Shown here: positions 1-6,216 of the stretch, in pieces | Layout: every line of letters starts with the position of its first letter | Position numbering within the stretch: position 1 is the stretch's first letter | Source of the DNA: Verrucomicrobiaceae bacterium | Lineage (GTDB): Bacteria > Verrucomicrobiota > Verrucomicrobiae > Verrucomicrobiales > Akkermansiaceae | Direction of reading: 5' to 3' | DNA length: 8,076 bases | NCBI GenBank assembly: GCA_947372405.1 | Contig: CANBTO010000213.1 | Span: forward strand, 1-8,076 | Position numbers and translations under genes: made by a program | Notes under the pieces: generated by a model | What the model was told of the DNA's origin: nothing | Seen by the model: the letters and a program-made list of their open reading frames with translations, nothing else | Database searches by the model: none

Positions 1-178
1 CGGCGGCTTCCTCCACCGCGGTTGCGGTGGCACCTGGAATACCCTCCGGAAAAAGATCGGCAAAGACGAAAGCCCGTTCGCGGACACCCGCGAAAAAACC
101 GTCGAGGTAATGTTGTTGTTCCTCGCTGAAGCTTGCCTTTTCCAGCAGCGGTTTGAGGGCCTGGGTTTCAATAGACAT
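1..178 (-). CDS. Probable NirA-family siroheme nitrite/sulfite reductase, N-terminal fragment
   Basis: The gene starts with ATG at 178 and runs off the left edge, leaving 59 codons. The start lies inside the end of the diflavin reductase gene (overlap 168-178, ATGTCTATTGA), an arrangement typical of translational coupling. The visible protein is hydrophilic, has no signal peptide and would be cytoplasmic. Residues 17-31 read FSEEQQHYLDGFFAG, the kind of short helix (Q..YL.GF.AG) I associate with the N-termini of NirA-family ferredoxin-nitrite reductases. The catalytic [4Fe-4S]/siroheme cysteines would lie outside the window, so the assignment rests on this motif and on the neighbours (nitrate transporter and a CysJ-like reductase upstream). 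If correct, it reduces nitrite to ammonium. A sulfite reductase hemoprotein (CysI-like) is the main alternative. Confidence 0.55.
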   Translation of the reverse strand, partial: MSIETQALKPLLEKASFSEEQQHYLDGFFAGVRERAFVFADLFPEGIPGATATAVEEAA

Positions 179-1799
179 CGCGTTGGTATCTCTTTTCGGA
201 TTTGAGCTGGCTGACGAAGGCTTGGGCGGCTTGTTCCGTTAGATCTCCTTGTTCGCGGACGATTCGGAGCAGCGCGGCGTCCACGTCCTTGGCCATGCGT
301 TTGGCGTCGCCGCAGACGTGGATGGAGGCCCCTTCCTTGATCCAATTCCATAGTTCCGCAGCATGTTCGAGCATCCGGTCCTGGACGTAGATCTTGGGCT
401 CCTGATCGCGGGAAAACGCAGTATCCAGACGGGTGAGTATCCCATCGTTGAACATTGCCACGAGTTCTTCCTGATAGAGGAAGTCGGTTGCCACGTGCTG
501 ATCGCCGAAGAAGAGCCAGTTCCTGCTTTCAGGCGCCGTGATCCTGCGTTCTTCAAGAAAGGCCCTGAACGGAGCGATGCCGGTACCGGGGCCGATCATG
601 ATGACCGGGCGGGTGGTGTCGGACGGCAGGCGGAATCCAGGAGACTTGTGGACGAAGACCGGGACGGAGCCATTGGAACGCTCGGCCAGGAAGGTGGAGC
701 AAACGCCTTTGCGGGGGCGTCCGTCGATTTCGTAACGCACGATTCCTACGGTTAGGTGAACCTCGCCGGGATGAGCCTTGGGGCTGGAAGAGATCGAATA
801 CAGCCGGTGCTGAAGCGAACGCAGGGTCGAGACGAGATCCTGGGCGGCGATTCCTTGTGCCGGTAGAGCGGTGGTGAAGGGCGTGAGATCAAGGCGGGTG
901 ATGAGTGCCTCGCGGGCAGTCAGACTGGTTCCGTCCTTGACTGTGACGGTTTCGTCGCCGGTCAAGCCTGCGGATGTTAGAATCTCGCCAACAAAGTCCG
1001 GGCAGTTCGAGGGCATCACTCCGAGGGCGTCGCCGACCTCGTATTCGAGTCCGCTGCCATCGAGGACGATTTCGAAGTGGCGTGTCTCCTTGGCGGAGTC
1101 CTTGCCTGTTAGAAGACGGTTGGTCTTGAGAATGGCAGGGAAGGGATTGGTTTTGCTGTAACCGGCAACCGCTTTGGTTTTACCGTGGGTGGTGGCTGTG
1201 TTGCTGTTTGAATCCGGCGCCAAGGCCGCCATCAGCCCGGCGAACCAGTCGAGGCCGAGGATTTCCTCATCGACGTCGCACTCGACCCGCGGCTGGATGC
1301 GTTTCGCACCAAGCGAGGCGAGGCGTTCGTCGAAAAGCACTCCAGCCTTGCAGAACTGCGTGTAGTTCCGGTCGCCCAGGGCGAGGACCGAATACGAGAG
1401 GTTTTCCAGAAGCGGCGCGCCATCCGCAGCGAGCGCGTCCCAGAACGACTGGGCGTTGTCCGGCATGTCACCGTCGCCGTAAGTACTGGTGACGATGCAG
1501 GCGCGGGCTTGCGACGCGAGATCGTCTGGAGTCGCCGCATCGAGACCCAGCGCTTCGGCATCGAATCCGCGCGCCGCAGCGTCCTTGGCGAACTTTTTCG
1601 CGAGACTTTCCGCGCCACCGGTTTGTGATCCCCAGAGAAACCACAGAGGACCGAGGGACGGCTGCGATGGGGCCGGCGTGGACTGGGCGCGTCCGCTGAA
1701 CAGACCGGCGAGGTAGCCGTTGATCCATTGCCGCTGGGCTGGATTGAACGGGGCGGTTTCAGGAATTTGCGGGCAAATTGCATTCACGGATAATTCCAT
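168..1799 (-). CDS. CysJ-like diflavin reductase (sulfite reductase flavoprotein alpha-type), short connecting region
   Basis: This is a 543-residue cytoplasmic NADPH-dependent flavoprotein that moves electrons from NADPH through FAD to FMN and on to a partner reductase. An N-terminal helix (18-32) is followed by a flavodoxin domain at about 53-193, with the FMN loop GSQTGGAE at 57-64 and STYGDGDMPDN at 105-115. The FAD domain shows RLYSISSS (332-339) and GVCSTFL (365-371). The NADPH domain shows GPGTGIAPFR (403-412), SRD (463-465) and CGDAKRMAKDV (496-506). The C-terminus RYQRDVY matches E. coli CysJ. The segment between LDLT (303-306) and LRSLQ (326-330) is about 35-40 residues shorter than in CysJ. 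I chose ATG 1799 because homology begins soon after it; TTG 1850 and ATG 1808 are in frame but add only non-conserved residues. No start has a convincing ribosome binding site. Sitting in a nitrate locus and overlapping a probable nitrite reductase, it more likely serves nitrogen than sulfur reduction, though a sulfite role is not excluded. Confidence 0.85.
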   Translation of the reverse strand: MELSVNAICPQIPETAPFNPAQRQWINGYLAGLFSGRAQSTPAPSQPSLGPLWFLWGSQTGGAESLAKKFAKDAAARGFDAEALGLDAATPDDLASQARACIVTSTYGDGDMPDNAQSFWDALAADGAPLLENLSYSVLALGDRNYTQFCKAGVLFDERLASLGAKRIQPRVECDVDEEILGLDWFAGLMAALAPDSNSNTATTHGKTKAVAGYSKTNPFPAILKTNRLLTGKDSAKETRHFEIVLDGSGLEYEVGDALGVMPSNCPDFVGEILTSAGLTGDETVTVKDGTSLTAREALITRLDLTPFTTALPAQGIAAQDLVSTLRSLQHRLYSISSSPKAHPGEVHLTVGIVRYEIDGRPRKGVCSTFLAERSNGSVPVFVHKSPGFRLPSDTTRPVIMIGPGTGIAPFRAFLEERRITAPESRNWLFFGDQHVATDFLYQEELVAMFNDGILTRLDTAFSRDQEPKIYVQDRMLEHAAELWNWIKEGASIHVCGDAKRMAKDVDAALLRIVREQGDLTEQAAQAFVSQLKSEKRYQRDVY

Positions 1800-1805
1800 G
1801 TGTTG

Positions 1806-1870
1806 CATGGGCCATGCCAGAGTCGTTGGGTGCCGCGATTGAACCAGCAAAGCCCGCCATGCCTGGCATG
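1806..1870. repeat. Two small palindromes and an 8-base direct repeat before the diflavin reductase gene
   Basis: CATGG-G-CCATG (1806-1816) and CATGCC-T-GGCATG (1858-1870) are both perfect around one central base. The 8-mer GCCATGCC occurs at 1811-1818 and again at 1856-1863. They lie in the 138-base gap between the ATPase and reductase genes, where a separate promoter or control site would be expected. No convincing -35/-10 pair or terminator was seen there. Confidence 0.3.
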
Positions 1871-1937
1871 AGGTGGAATCATGGGATGGTGCTGGCTGGG
1901 TGAGTGGGATTGATTCGCTCCGGGACTTGTCGTCTGT

Positions 1938-2807
1938 CTAACGATCCGCCACGGCGGCAGCGGTGGGCAGTCCTTCGCTCAAAACCACCCTCTCCGCAAA
2001 TCGAGGCGGGGCGATTCGACTGGGGCGGATGTGCGAACGTTCGTTAAGAAACGTGAGAAGGTGATCGCGAAGAACCTGATAGCGGGGGTCGACGAGGATG
2101 GCCGCGCGGTTTCTCGGGCGTTCGAAAGGAATGTCCAGAATATCTCCGACTTCCGCTTCGGGACCGTCCGTCATCATGACCACTCGGTCCGAAAGAAAGA
2201 TCGCCTCGTCCACATCATGGGTGACCATGAGGGTGGTCAGTTTGTTGCGGCGCCAGAGTTCCAACAGAACCTCCTGCAGCTCCATTTTCGTCAGTGAGTC
2301 CAGCATGCCGAATGGCTCGTCAAGCAGGAGCATCTTCGGTTGGAGGGCGAACGCACGGGCAATGCCCACCCGCTGGCGCATGCCTTGGGAAAGCTCGCCT
2401 GGATACTTGTGCATCGCGCCGCCCAATCCGACGACGGATAGGTAATACTCAGCAAGATCCCGGCGTTCAATTTTGGGTGCGTTGAAATAGACTTGGTTCA
2501 CGCCAAGCATGACGTTGTCGAAGGCGGTCATCCATGGCAGCAGACAGGGTGACTGGAAAACGACTCCCCGGTCCGGCCCGGCTTCGTTGGTTTCGCGACC
2601 CCCAAGGATCATTGCTCCGTCTGTGATCTCGGTAAGACCCGCGACCATGGATAGAACTGTGGATTTGCCGCAGCCGGAGTGACCGATGAGCGTGATGAAC
2701 TCGCCGGCACCGAAGTTAAGAGTGAAATCCTTGACTATGACCGCCGGTCCCTTGGGCGAGGGATATGCTTTTGTTAGCTTGAAAAGTTCAAGGACGGGTG
2801 CGGGCAT
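1938..2807 (-). CDS. nrtD: Nitrate ABC transporter ATPase, canonical (NrtD/NrtC-like)
   Basis: This 289-residue cytoplasmic ATP-binding subunit powers nitrate import with NrtB. All ABC motifs are intact: Walker [10 protein letters not shown] (42-50), Q-loop Gln85, signature LSQGMRQ (139-145), Walker B MLLLDEP (159-165) with catalytic Glu164, and the switch histidine in THDVDEA (His197). The segment [19 protein letters not shown] after the ATPase core is typical of the NrtC/NrtD/SsuB/TauB group. It starts 38 bases after the other ATPase gene stops, in an AT-rich spacer without a clear ribosome binding site. Unlike cyanobacterial NrtC, it has no C-terminal NrtA-like regulatory domain. The symbol is assigned by analogy; which ATPase matches NrtC and which NrtD cannot be decided here. 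Sulfonate or taurine import is unlikely given the neighbouring NrtA. Confidence 0.88.
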   Translation of the reverse strand: MPAPVLELFKLTKAYPSPKGPAVIVKDFTLNFGAGEFITLIGHSGCGKSTVLSMVAGLTEITDGAMILGGRETNEAGPDRGVVFQSPCLLPWMTAFDNVMLGVNQVYFNAPKIERRDLAEYYLSVVGLGGAMHKYPGELSQGMRQRVGIARAFALQPKMLLLDEPFGMLDSLTKMELQEVLLELWRRNKLTTLMVTHDVDEAIFLSDRVVMMTDGPEAEVGDILDIPFERPRNRAAILVDPRYQVLRDHLLTFLNERSHIRPSRIAPPRFAERVVLSEGLPTAAAVADR

Positions 2808-2845
2808 GATTTTAATTGTTAAGAATGATGGATTCCTGATGTGCG

Positions 2846-3775
2846 TCAGCCGACTTCCACATTGATCTCCTCTCGGGCCAGTTGGGAACGGCGTCGTGGA
2901 GTCCGGCTTCCAAAAATGGAGGGCATTCTGTTTCCTCTGAGATCCTCAGGCAGAATGTCCGGTGCCGCCAGTTTCCTGACCACCGTGGGTGCGCTGTCTT
3001 TTTTCGCTTTGAGCAGGGTGTTGATCAGTTGCAGCTTGAGGTCTTTGAACTCTGCTGTCTGGGCCACGGCTTTCCTGTCACGAGGACGCGGAATATCAAC
3101 CGGAATTGCGGAACCAAGGGTAGCGCCTTCGGCCCCGGGCAGCAGTGGGATCACCCGGTCCGCCACCAGCAGGGCCTCGTCCGGATCGTTGGTGATCCAG
3201 ACGACGGTCGTGCGGTTTTTTTGCCAGATCTCGGCGATTTCATCCTGGAGGGTCGCGCGGGTGAGTGCGTCAAGTGCCGAGAGCGGTTCGTCTAACAAGA
3301 GGATGCGTGGATTCGCCGCCAACGTTCTGGCTACGGATACCCGCTGGCGCATGCCGCCGGAGAGTTCCTTCGGATACTTGCCGGCCGCGGGAGTGAGTTT
3401 CACCATGTCCACGAATCCGGCGGTATAGTCCTTGCGCTCCGCTTCGGTCATTGCGGGAAACAACTGGTCCACGGCGAGGCGGATGTTTTCGGTCACGGTG
3501 AGCCATGGCAGCAACGAGTAGTTCTGGAAAACAATGCCACGCTCCGGGCCGGGGCCGATGATCGGGCTGCCATCCATCATCGCATGACCGGCATCCGGCT
3601 TGAGGAGACCGGCGATGAGGTTGATGAGCGTGCTCTTGCCGGAGCCCGAATAGCCTATGATGGAAACGAAGTCGCCTTCATTCACGGTGAGGTCCACATC
3701 GCGCAGCACGTGGTGCCGGTCATTGGCGCGACCGAATGATTTGGCAACGGCGCTGAGTTCGAGGATGGGTGGCAT
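2846..3775 (-). CDS. nrtC: Nitrate ABC transporter ATPase with Asn in place of the switch histidine
   Basis: This 309-residue ATP-binding subunit is probably the partner of the other ATPase in a heterodimer. Its motifs are Walker [10 protein letters not shown] (41-49), Q-loop Gln84, signature LSGGMRQ (138-144) and Walker B ILLLDEP (158-164) with Glu163. The H-loop reads ITNDPDEA, so Asn196 (codon AAC at 3190-3188) sits where the ATPase switch histidine is expected. The start ATG at 3775 is 5 bases after the nrtB stop, and the ABC fold begins at once (PPILEL). Upstream in-frame codons would run through nrtB in another frame and look spurious. After the core a tail of about 55 residues ends in a basic stretch ([13 protein letters not shown], near 290-302). 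It carries no NrtA-like domain, unlike cyanobacterial NrtC, so the symbol is only by analogy. The role in nitrate import follows from context. Confidence 0.85.
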   Translation of the reverse strand: MPPILELSAVAKSFGRANDRHHVLRDVDLTVNEGDFVSIIGYSGSGKSTLINLIAGLLKPDAGHAMMDGSPIIGPGPERGIVFQNYSLLPWLTVTENIRLAVDQLFPAMTEAERKDYTAGFVDMVKLTPAAGKYPKELSGGMRQRVSVARTLAANPRILLLDEPLSALDALTRATLQDEIAEIWQKNRTTVVWITNDPDEALLVADRVIPLLPGAEGATLGSAIPVDIPRPRDRKAVAQTAEFKDLKLQLINTLLKAKKDSAPTVVRKLAAPDILPEDLRGNRMPSIFGSRTPRRRSQLAREEINVEVG

Positions 3776-3780
3776 GTGGG

Positions 3781-4665
3781 TCAGGCGGTGCGGAAGCGGC
3801 CTTCGATAAGGCTCATGGCGCGGTCCAGGATGAAGCCGATGACGCCGATGGTTAGAATCGACAGGATGATGTGGGCGTAACTGTTGGCGTTGTATTGCTG
3901 CCAGAGGAATCCACCGACGCCGGGTTTGCCGATGAGCATTTCCACAGCGACGATGACGAGCCAGGCGATGCCGAGTGACAGCCGGAAGCCGGTGAACATG
4001 TATGGCAGGGCGGAGGGAATGAGGATCTTGATCAGTGTCTTGAACTTCGAGAGCTTCAGCACTTTCGCCACGTTGAGATAGTCCTGCGGCACGGCACGGA
4101 CACCGACGGCGGTGTTGAGGACAGTGGGCCACATCGCGCAGATGGCGATGGTGAAAAGCGCGGCGGCGTCCGATGTGCCGAAGACCGAGCGGCCATTGGA
4201 ATCCACGACCTTGAGTCCGCTGAATAGCACCATGCCGAGAGGCAGCCAGGCGAGCGGGGAAACCGGGCGGAGGATCTGGATGATCGGATCGAAGGCGCGG
4301 GTGAAGTTTTTTGACAGTCCGAGGAAGAAACCGATAGGCGTGCCGATGAGGATGGCAATGGCGTATCCCTGGGCGACGAGCACCAGCGACAACCACGCGA
4401 AGCGCAGGATGCCTTGGTCGAGTTCGCCGCGTTTGGCGAAGGGTGCTTCGATGTAGGGCTTGCTGGCGATCCAGGTTTCGGAGGGCGAGGGAAGGTTTTT
4501 TGCAATACCGAAACGCTCGGTCTTGGTGACCTTGTCGCCCCAGTCATCGACCGAGGTCGTGACTTTGGAATGTCCCGCGACAATCGCCCAGCCACCGATG
4601 CAGATCAGGATGGCGACGAGCGGCAGCAGGATGGCGTCCAGCTTGAGTTGGTGGAGGAGTTTCAT
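3781..4665 (-). CDS. nrtB: Nitrate ABC transporter permease NrtB
   Basis: This 294-residue inner-membrane permease would form the nitrate channel, probably as a homodimer on the two ATPases. Hydrophobic spans are visible near 11-30, 91-117, 136-150, 165-187, 220-243 and 266-283, giving about six membrane helices of the binding-protein-dependent permease fold. The cytoplasmic coupling loop lies near 192-222 (VPQDYLNVAKVLKLSKFK, followed by ILIPSALPYMFTG). It has NVA where many relatives have EAA, a form I associate with NrtB/CmpB-type permeases. The start ATG 4665 is 31 bases after the nrtA stop and gives a short N-terminus ahead of the first helix. An upstream in-frame start at 4806 would overlap the end of nrtA and add a sequence with no membrane or family features. 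It belongs to the nrtA-nrtB-ATPase-ATPase operon. Confidence 0.9.
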   Translation of the reverse strand: MKLLHQLKLDAILLPLVAILICIGGWAIVAGHSKVTTSVDDWGDKVTKTERFGIAKNLPSPSETWIASKPYIEAPFAKRGELDQGILRFAWLSLVLVAQGYAIAILIGTPIGFFLGLSKNFTRAFDPIIQILRPVSPLAWLPLGMVLFSGLKVVDSNGRSVFGTSDAAALFTIAICAMWPTVLNTAVGVRAVPQDYLNVAKVLKLSKFKTLIKILIPSALPYMFTGFRLSLGIAWLVIVAVEMLIGKPGVGGFLWQQYNANSYAHIILSILTIGVIGFILDRAMSLIEGRFRTA

Positions 4666-4696
4666 GTGAACTAACAGTTTCCCGGAAGGACTGGCA

Positions 4697-6004
4697 TCAA
4701 CCCTTGAGTGTCTTGACGGAGAACGATGCGGCGTAGGCCTCCATGTCGCCCATGGGATCAAAGGAGGATCCGTCGAACAATTTCTCCACGGCATCGCTTG
4801 CGCCACCGTGGGAGTAACCGATCTCCTTCATCGCTTCCTCATAGATATCCGTGCGCATGACTTGTTTGGCGACTCCTTCGTAGTCCGGCGCACCGGTGGT
4901 GAAGCCCCAGCGGCGGAGCTGGGTGAGCCACCATTTGCCATATTTCAACTGCGGATAGTTGCAGTTGCGCCCGCTGAAGATCATGTAGTTCGGATCGCGC
5001 ACCTTGCGGCCGTCACCCATGTCGTATTTGCCCTGGAGGCGTGGCAGGAGCGCTTCCGGCGGGCAGTTGATGTAGGTGGGAGCGCTGACGATGTTGGCTT
5101 GTTCGGGACGGTTTTCCATGTTGTCCAGCCAGACACTGGCTTCGTGCAGCGCCTTGAGCACCGCCTTGACGGTCTTCGGGTTTTTAGCTGCGAACTCCTC
5201 GGTGAACGCGCAGACTTTTTCCGGGTGATCCTTCCATATATCCTGTGTGTTGATGGCGGTGAAGCCGATCTCGTCCTTGATAGTCTTCGCGTTCCAAGGC
5301 TCGCCCACGCAGAAGCCGTCCATTTTTCCGGCCTGCATGTTGGCCACCATCTGCGGAGGCGGGATGGTGATCAGTGAAATGTCGCCGCCGGCTCCGGAAA
5401 CGTCACCCGGATTGATGCCGCCGGCCGCGAGCCAGTAACGGATCCACATCGCGTGGGTGCCTGGGGGAAAGGTCATGGCGAAGGTGAGGGGATTTCCCGC
5501 CGCTTTCGCCGCGTCCACGAAAGGCTTGAGCGCCTTCGGATCCGCACCGACCTTGCCCTTGTAGATGTTGGAGAGGCTGATCGACTGGCCATTGCGGTTC
5601 AGCAGCCAGGGCACGATCATTGGTTTCTTCGGGGCTCCGCCCAGGCCCATGGTGGAGGCGATGGGCATGCCCAAGAGCATGTGGGTGGCCTGGATGTCTC
5701 CGTTGGAGAGCGAGTCGCGGATGGCGGCCCAGCTCGCACCTTTGGTGACGGTGGAGGTGATGCCATATTTTTTGAAAAGCCCCTTCTCATGGGCGATAAT
5801 GATCGGCGAGCAATCGGTTAGCGCGATGATACCGAAGTTGAGGTTTGGTGTTTCAGGAGCGTCGGAAGCCGTTTGGGCTCCGGCCCATCCGGCAGGCAGT
5901 CCGGATGCAAGCAAACCGATCGCCGAGGTTCTGGTGGTGACGGAGAGAAACTTGCGGCGTGAAAGTTGCGGATGATGGAGTGACATGGTGGTGGTGAGGT
6001 TCAT
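4697..6004 (-). CDS. nrtA: Tat-exported periplasmic nitrate-binding protein NrtA
   Basis: A 435-residue substrate-binding protein of the NrtA/CmpA family that captures nitrate in the periplasm and hands it to NrtB. The N-terminus has a twin-arginine signal (LSRRKFLSV, then a hydrophobic stretch ending near GWAGA-QT) and no lipobox cysteine, suggesting a soluble protein. Motifs characteristic of the family include TDCSPIIIAHEKGLF, KGASWAAIRD, PPGTHAMWIRYWLAAGG, GEPWN and KDHPEKVCAFTEEF. From ATG 6004, Trp92, Gln140, His184 and Lys263 fall where, from memory of the Synechocystis NrtA structure, nitrate ligands are found. In-frame alternatives are GTG 6010 and ATG 5986; the latter would suit a promoter whose start point lies near 6002. 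No start has a clear ribosome binding site. Bicarbonate binding, as in CmpA, is the other possibility, but the reductase genes downstream favour nitrate. Confidence 0.92.
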   Translation of the reverse strand: MNLTTTMSLHHPQLSRRKFLSVTTRTSAIGLLASGLPAGWAGAQTASDAPETPNLNFGIIALTDCSPIIIAHEKGLFKKYGITSTVTKGASWAAIRDSLSNGDIQATHMLLGMPIASTMGLGGAPKKPMIVPWLLNRNGQSISLSNIYKGKVGADPKALKPFVDAAKAAGNPLTFAMTFPPGTHAMWIRYWLAAGGINPGDVSGAGGDISLITIPPPQMVANMQAGKMDGFCVGEPWNAKTIKDEIGFTAINTQDIWKDHPEKVCAFTEEFAAKNPKTVKAVLKALHEASVWLDNMENRPEQANIVSAPTYINCPPEALLPRLQGKYDMGDGRKVRDPNYMIFSGRNCNYPQLKYGKWWLTQLRRWGFTTGAPDYEGVAKQVMRTDIYEEAMKEIGYSHGGASDAVEKLFDGSSFDPMGDMEAYAASFSVKTLKG

Positions 6005-6012
6005 TGTCACTC

Positions 6013-6028
6013 AGCGCGTATGGTGCCA
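6013..6028 (-). promoter_or_regulatory. Candidate sigma-54 promoter of nrtA (proximal)
   Basis: The minus strand reads TGGCAC-N5-GCGCT. The -24 half is perfect and the -12 half keeps the key GC at the right spacing, but has GC instead of TT before it. The expected start point is near 6002, which would favour the nrtA start at 5986. Sigma-54 control of nitrogen genes is widespread, but this site is only a sequence match. The 8-mer GCGTATGG overlapping it (6016-6023, plus strand) recurs at 6054-6061. Confidence 0.3.
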
Positions 6029-6100
6029 ACGATTTCGGGAAAGCAGTCATTTGGCGTATGGCGTTTCATTGTCCGGATGAGGTGCGCTCATGTCCCGGGT

Positions 6101-6116
6101 AGCTCGACTGATGCCA
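6101..6116 (-). promoter_or_regulatory. Candidate sigma-54-like element, distal to nrtA
   Basis: The minus strand reads TGGCAT-N5-GAGCT. It keeps TGGCA and the GC of the -12 half at sigma-54 spacing, but departs from consensus at three other positions. It would start transcription near 6090, leaving a leader of roughly 85-105 bases before nrtA. It is a weaker candidate than the proximal element. Confidence 0.2.
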
Positions 6117-6150
6117 ACCTCGGAAATTTGGCGGTGGACCGTGATTTAGA

Positions 6151-6189
6151 CGAAAAGAAGATCCTCCGCCGGTGATGGCGGAGGACCTT
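6151..6189 (-). terminator. Rho-independent terminator after the porin gene
   Basis: A perfect 9-base stem (6162-6170 TCCTCCGCC with 6177-6185 GGCGGAGGA) encloses a 6-base loop. After one mismatch it is extended by three more pairs (6158-6160 with 6187-6189). On the minus strand it is followed by TCTTCTTTTCGTCT, the expected T-rich tract. It lies 27 bases past the porin stop codon and so separates the porin transcript from the nrt operon, unless it is read through. Confidence 0.8.
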
Positions 6190-6216
6190 GGCAACAAGCA
6201 ACATTTCCAGGAAATT

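Noticed and set aside
1784..1882. A 32-codon minus-strand frame (ATG 1882 to TGA 1784) ahead of the diflavin reductase, with three Cys and three Trp codons
   Set aside because: Considered as a leader peptide. It overlaps the reductase start, has no ribosome binding site and no accompanying attenuator structure, so it is probably chance.
3270..3506. Alternative minus-strand frame inside the ATPase gene that could suggest a frameshift
   Set aside because: The main frame carries all ABC motifs in order without a break, so there is no frameshift.
3781..4806. Longer nrtB beginning at 4806
   Set aside because: The extra 47 residues read through the end of nrtA in another frame, with no membrane or family features. 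ATG 4665 gives the normal N-terminus.
4808..5377. Open frame of 189 codons on the plus strand, opposite nrtA
   Set aside because: It lies wholly antisense to a clear nrtA, resembles no family I know, and arises from GC-rich codon bias in the real gene. The same applies to the plus-strand frames opposite the porin and the ATPases.
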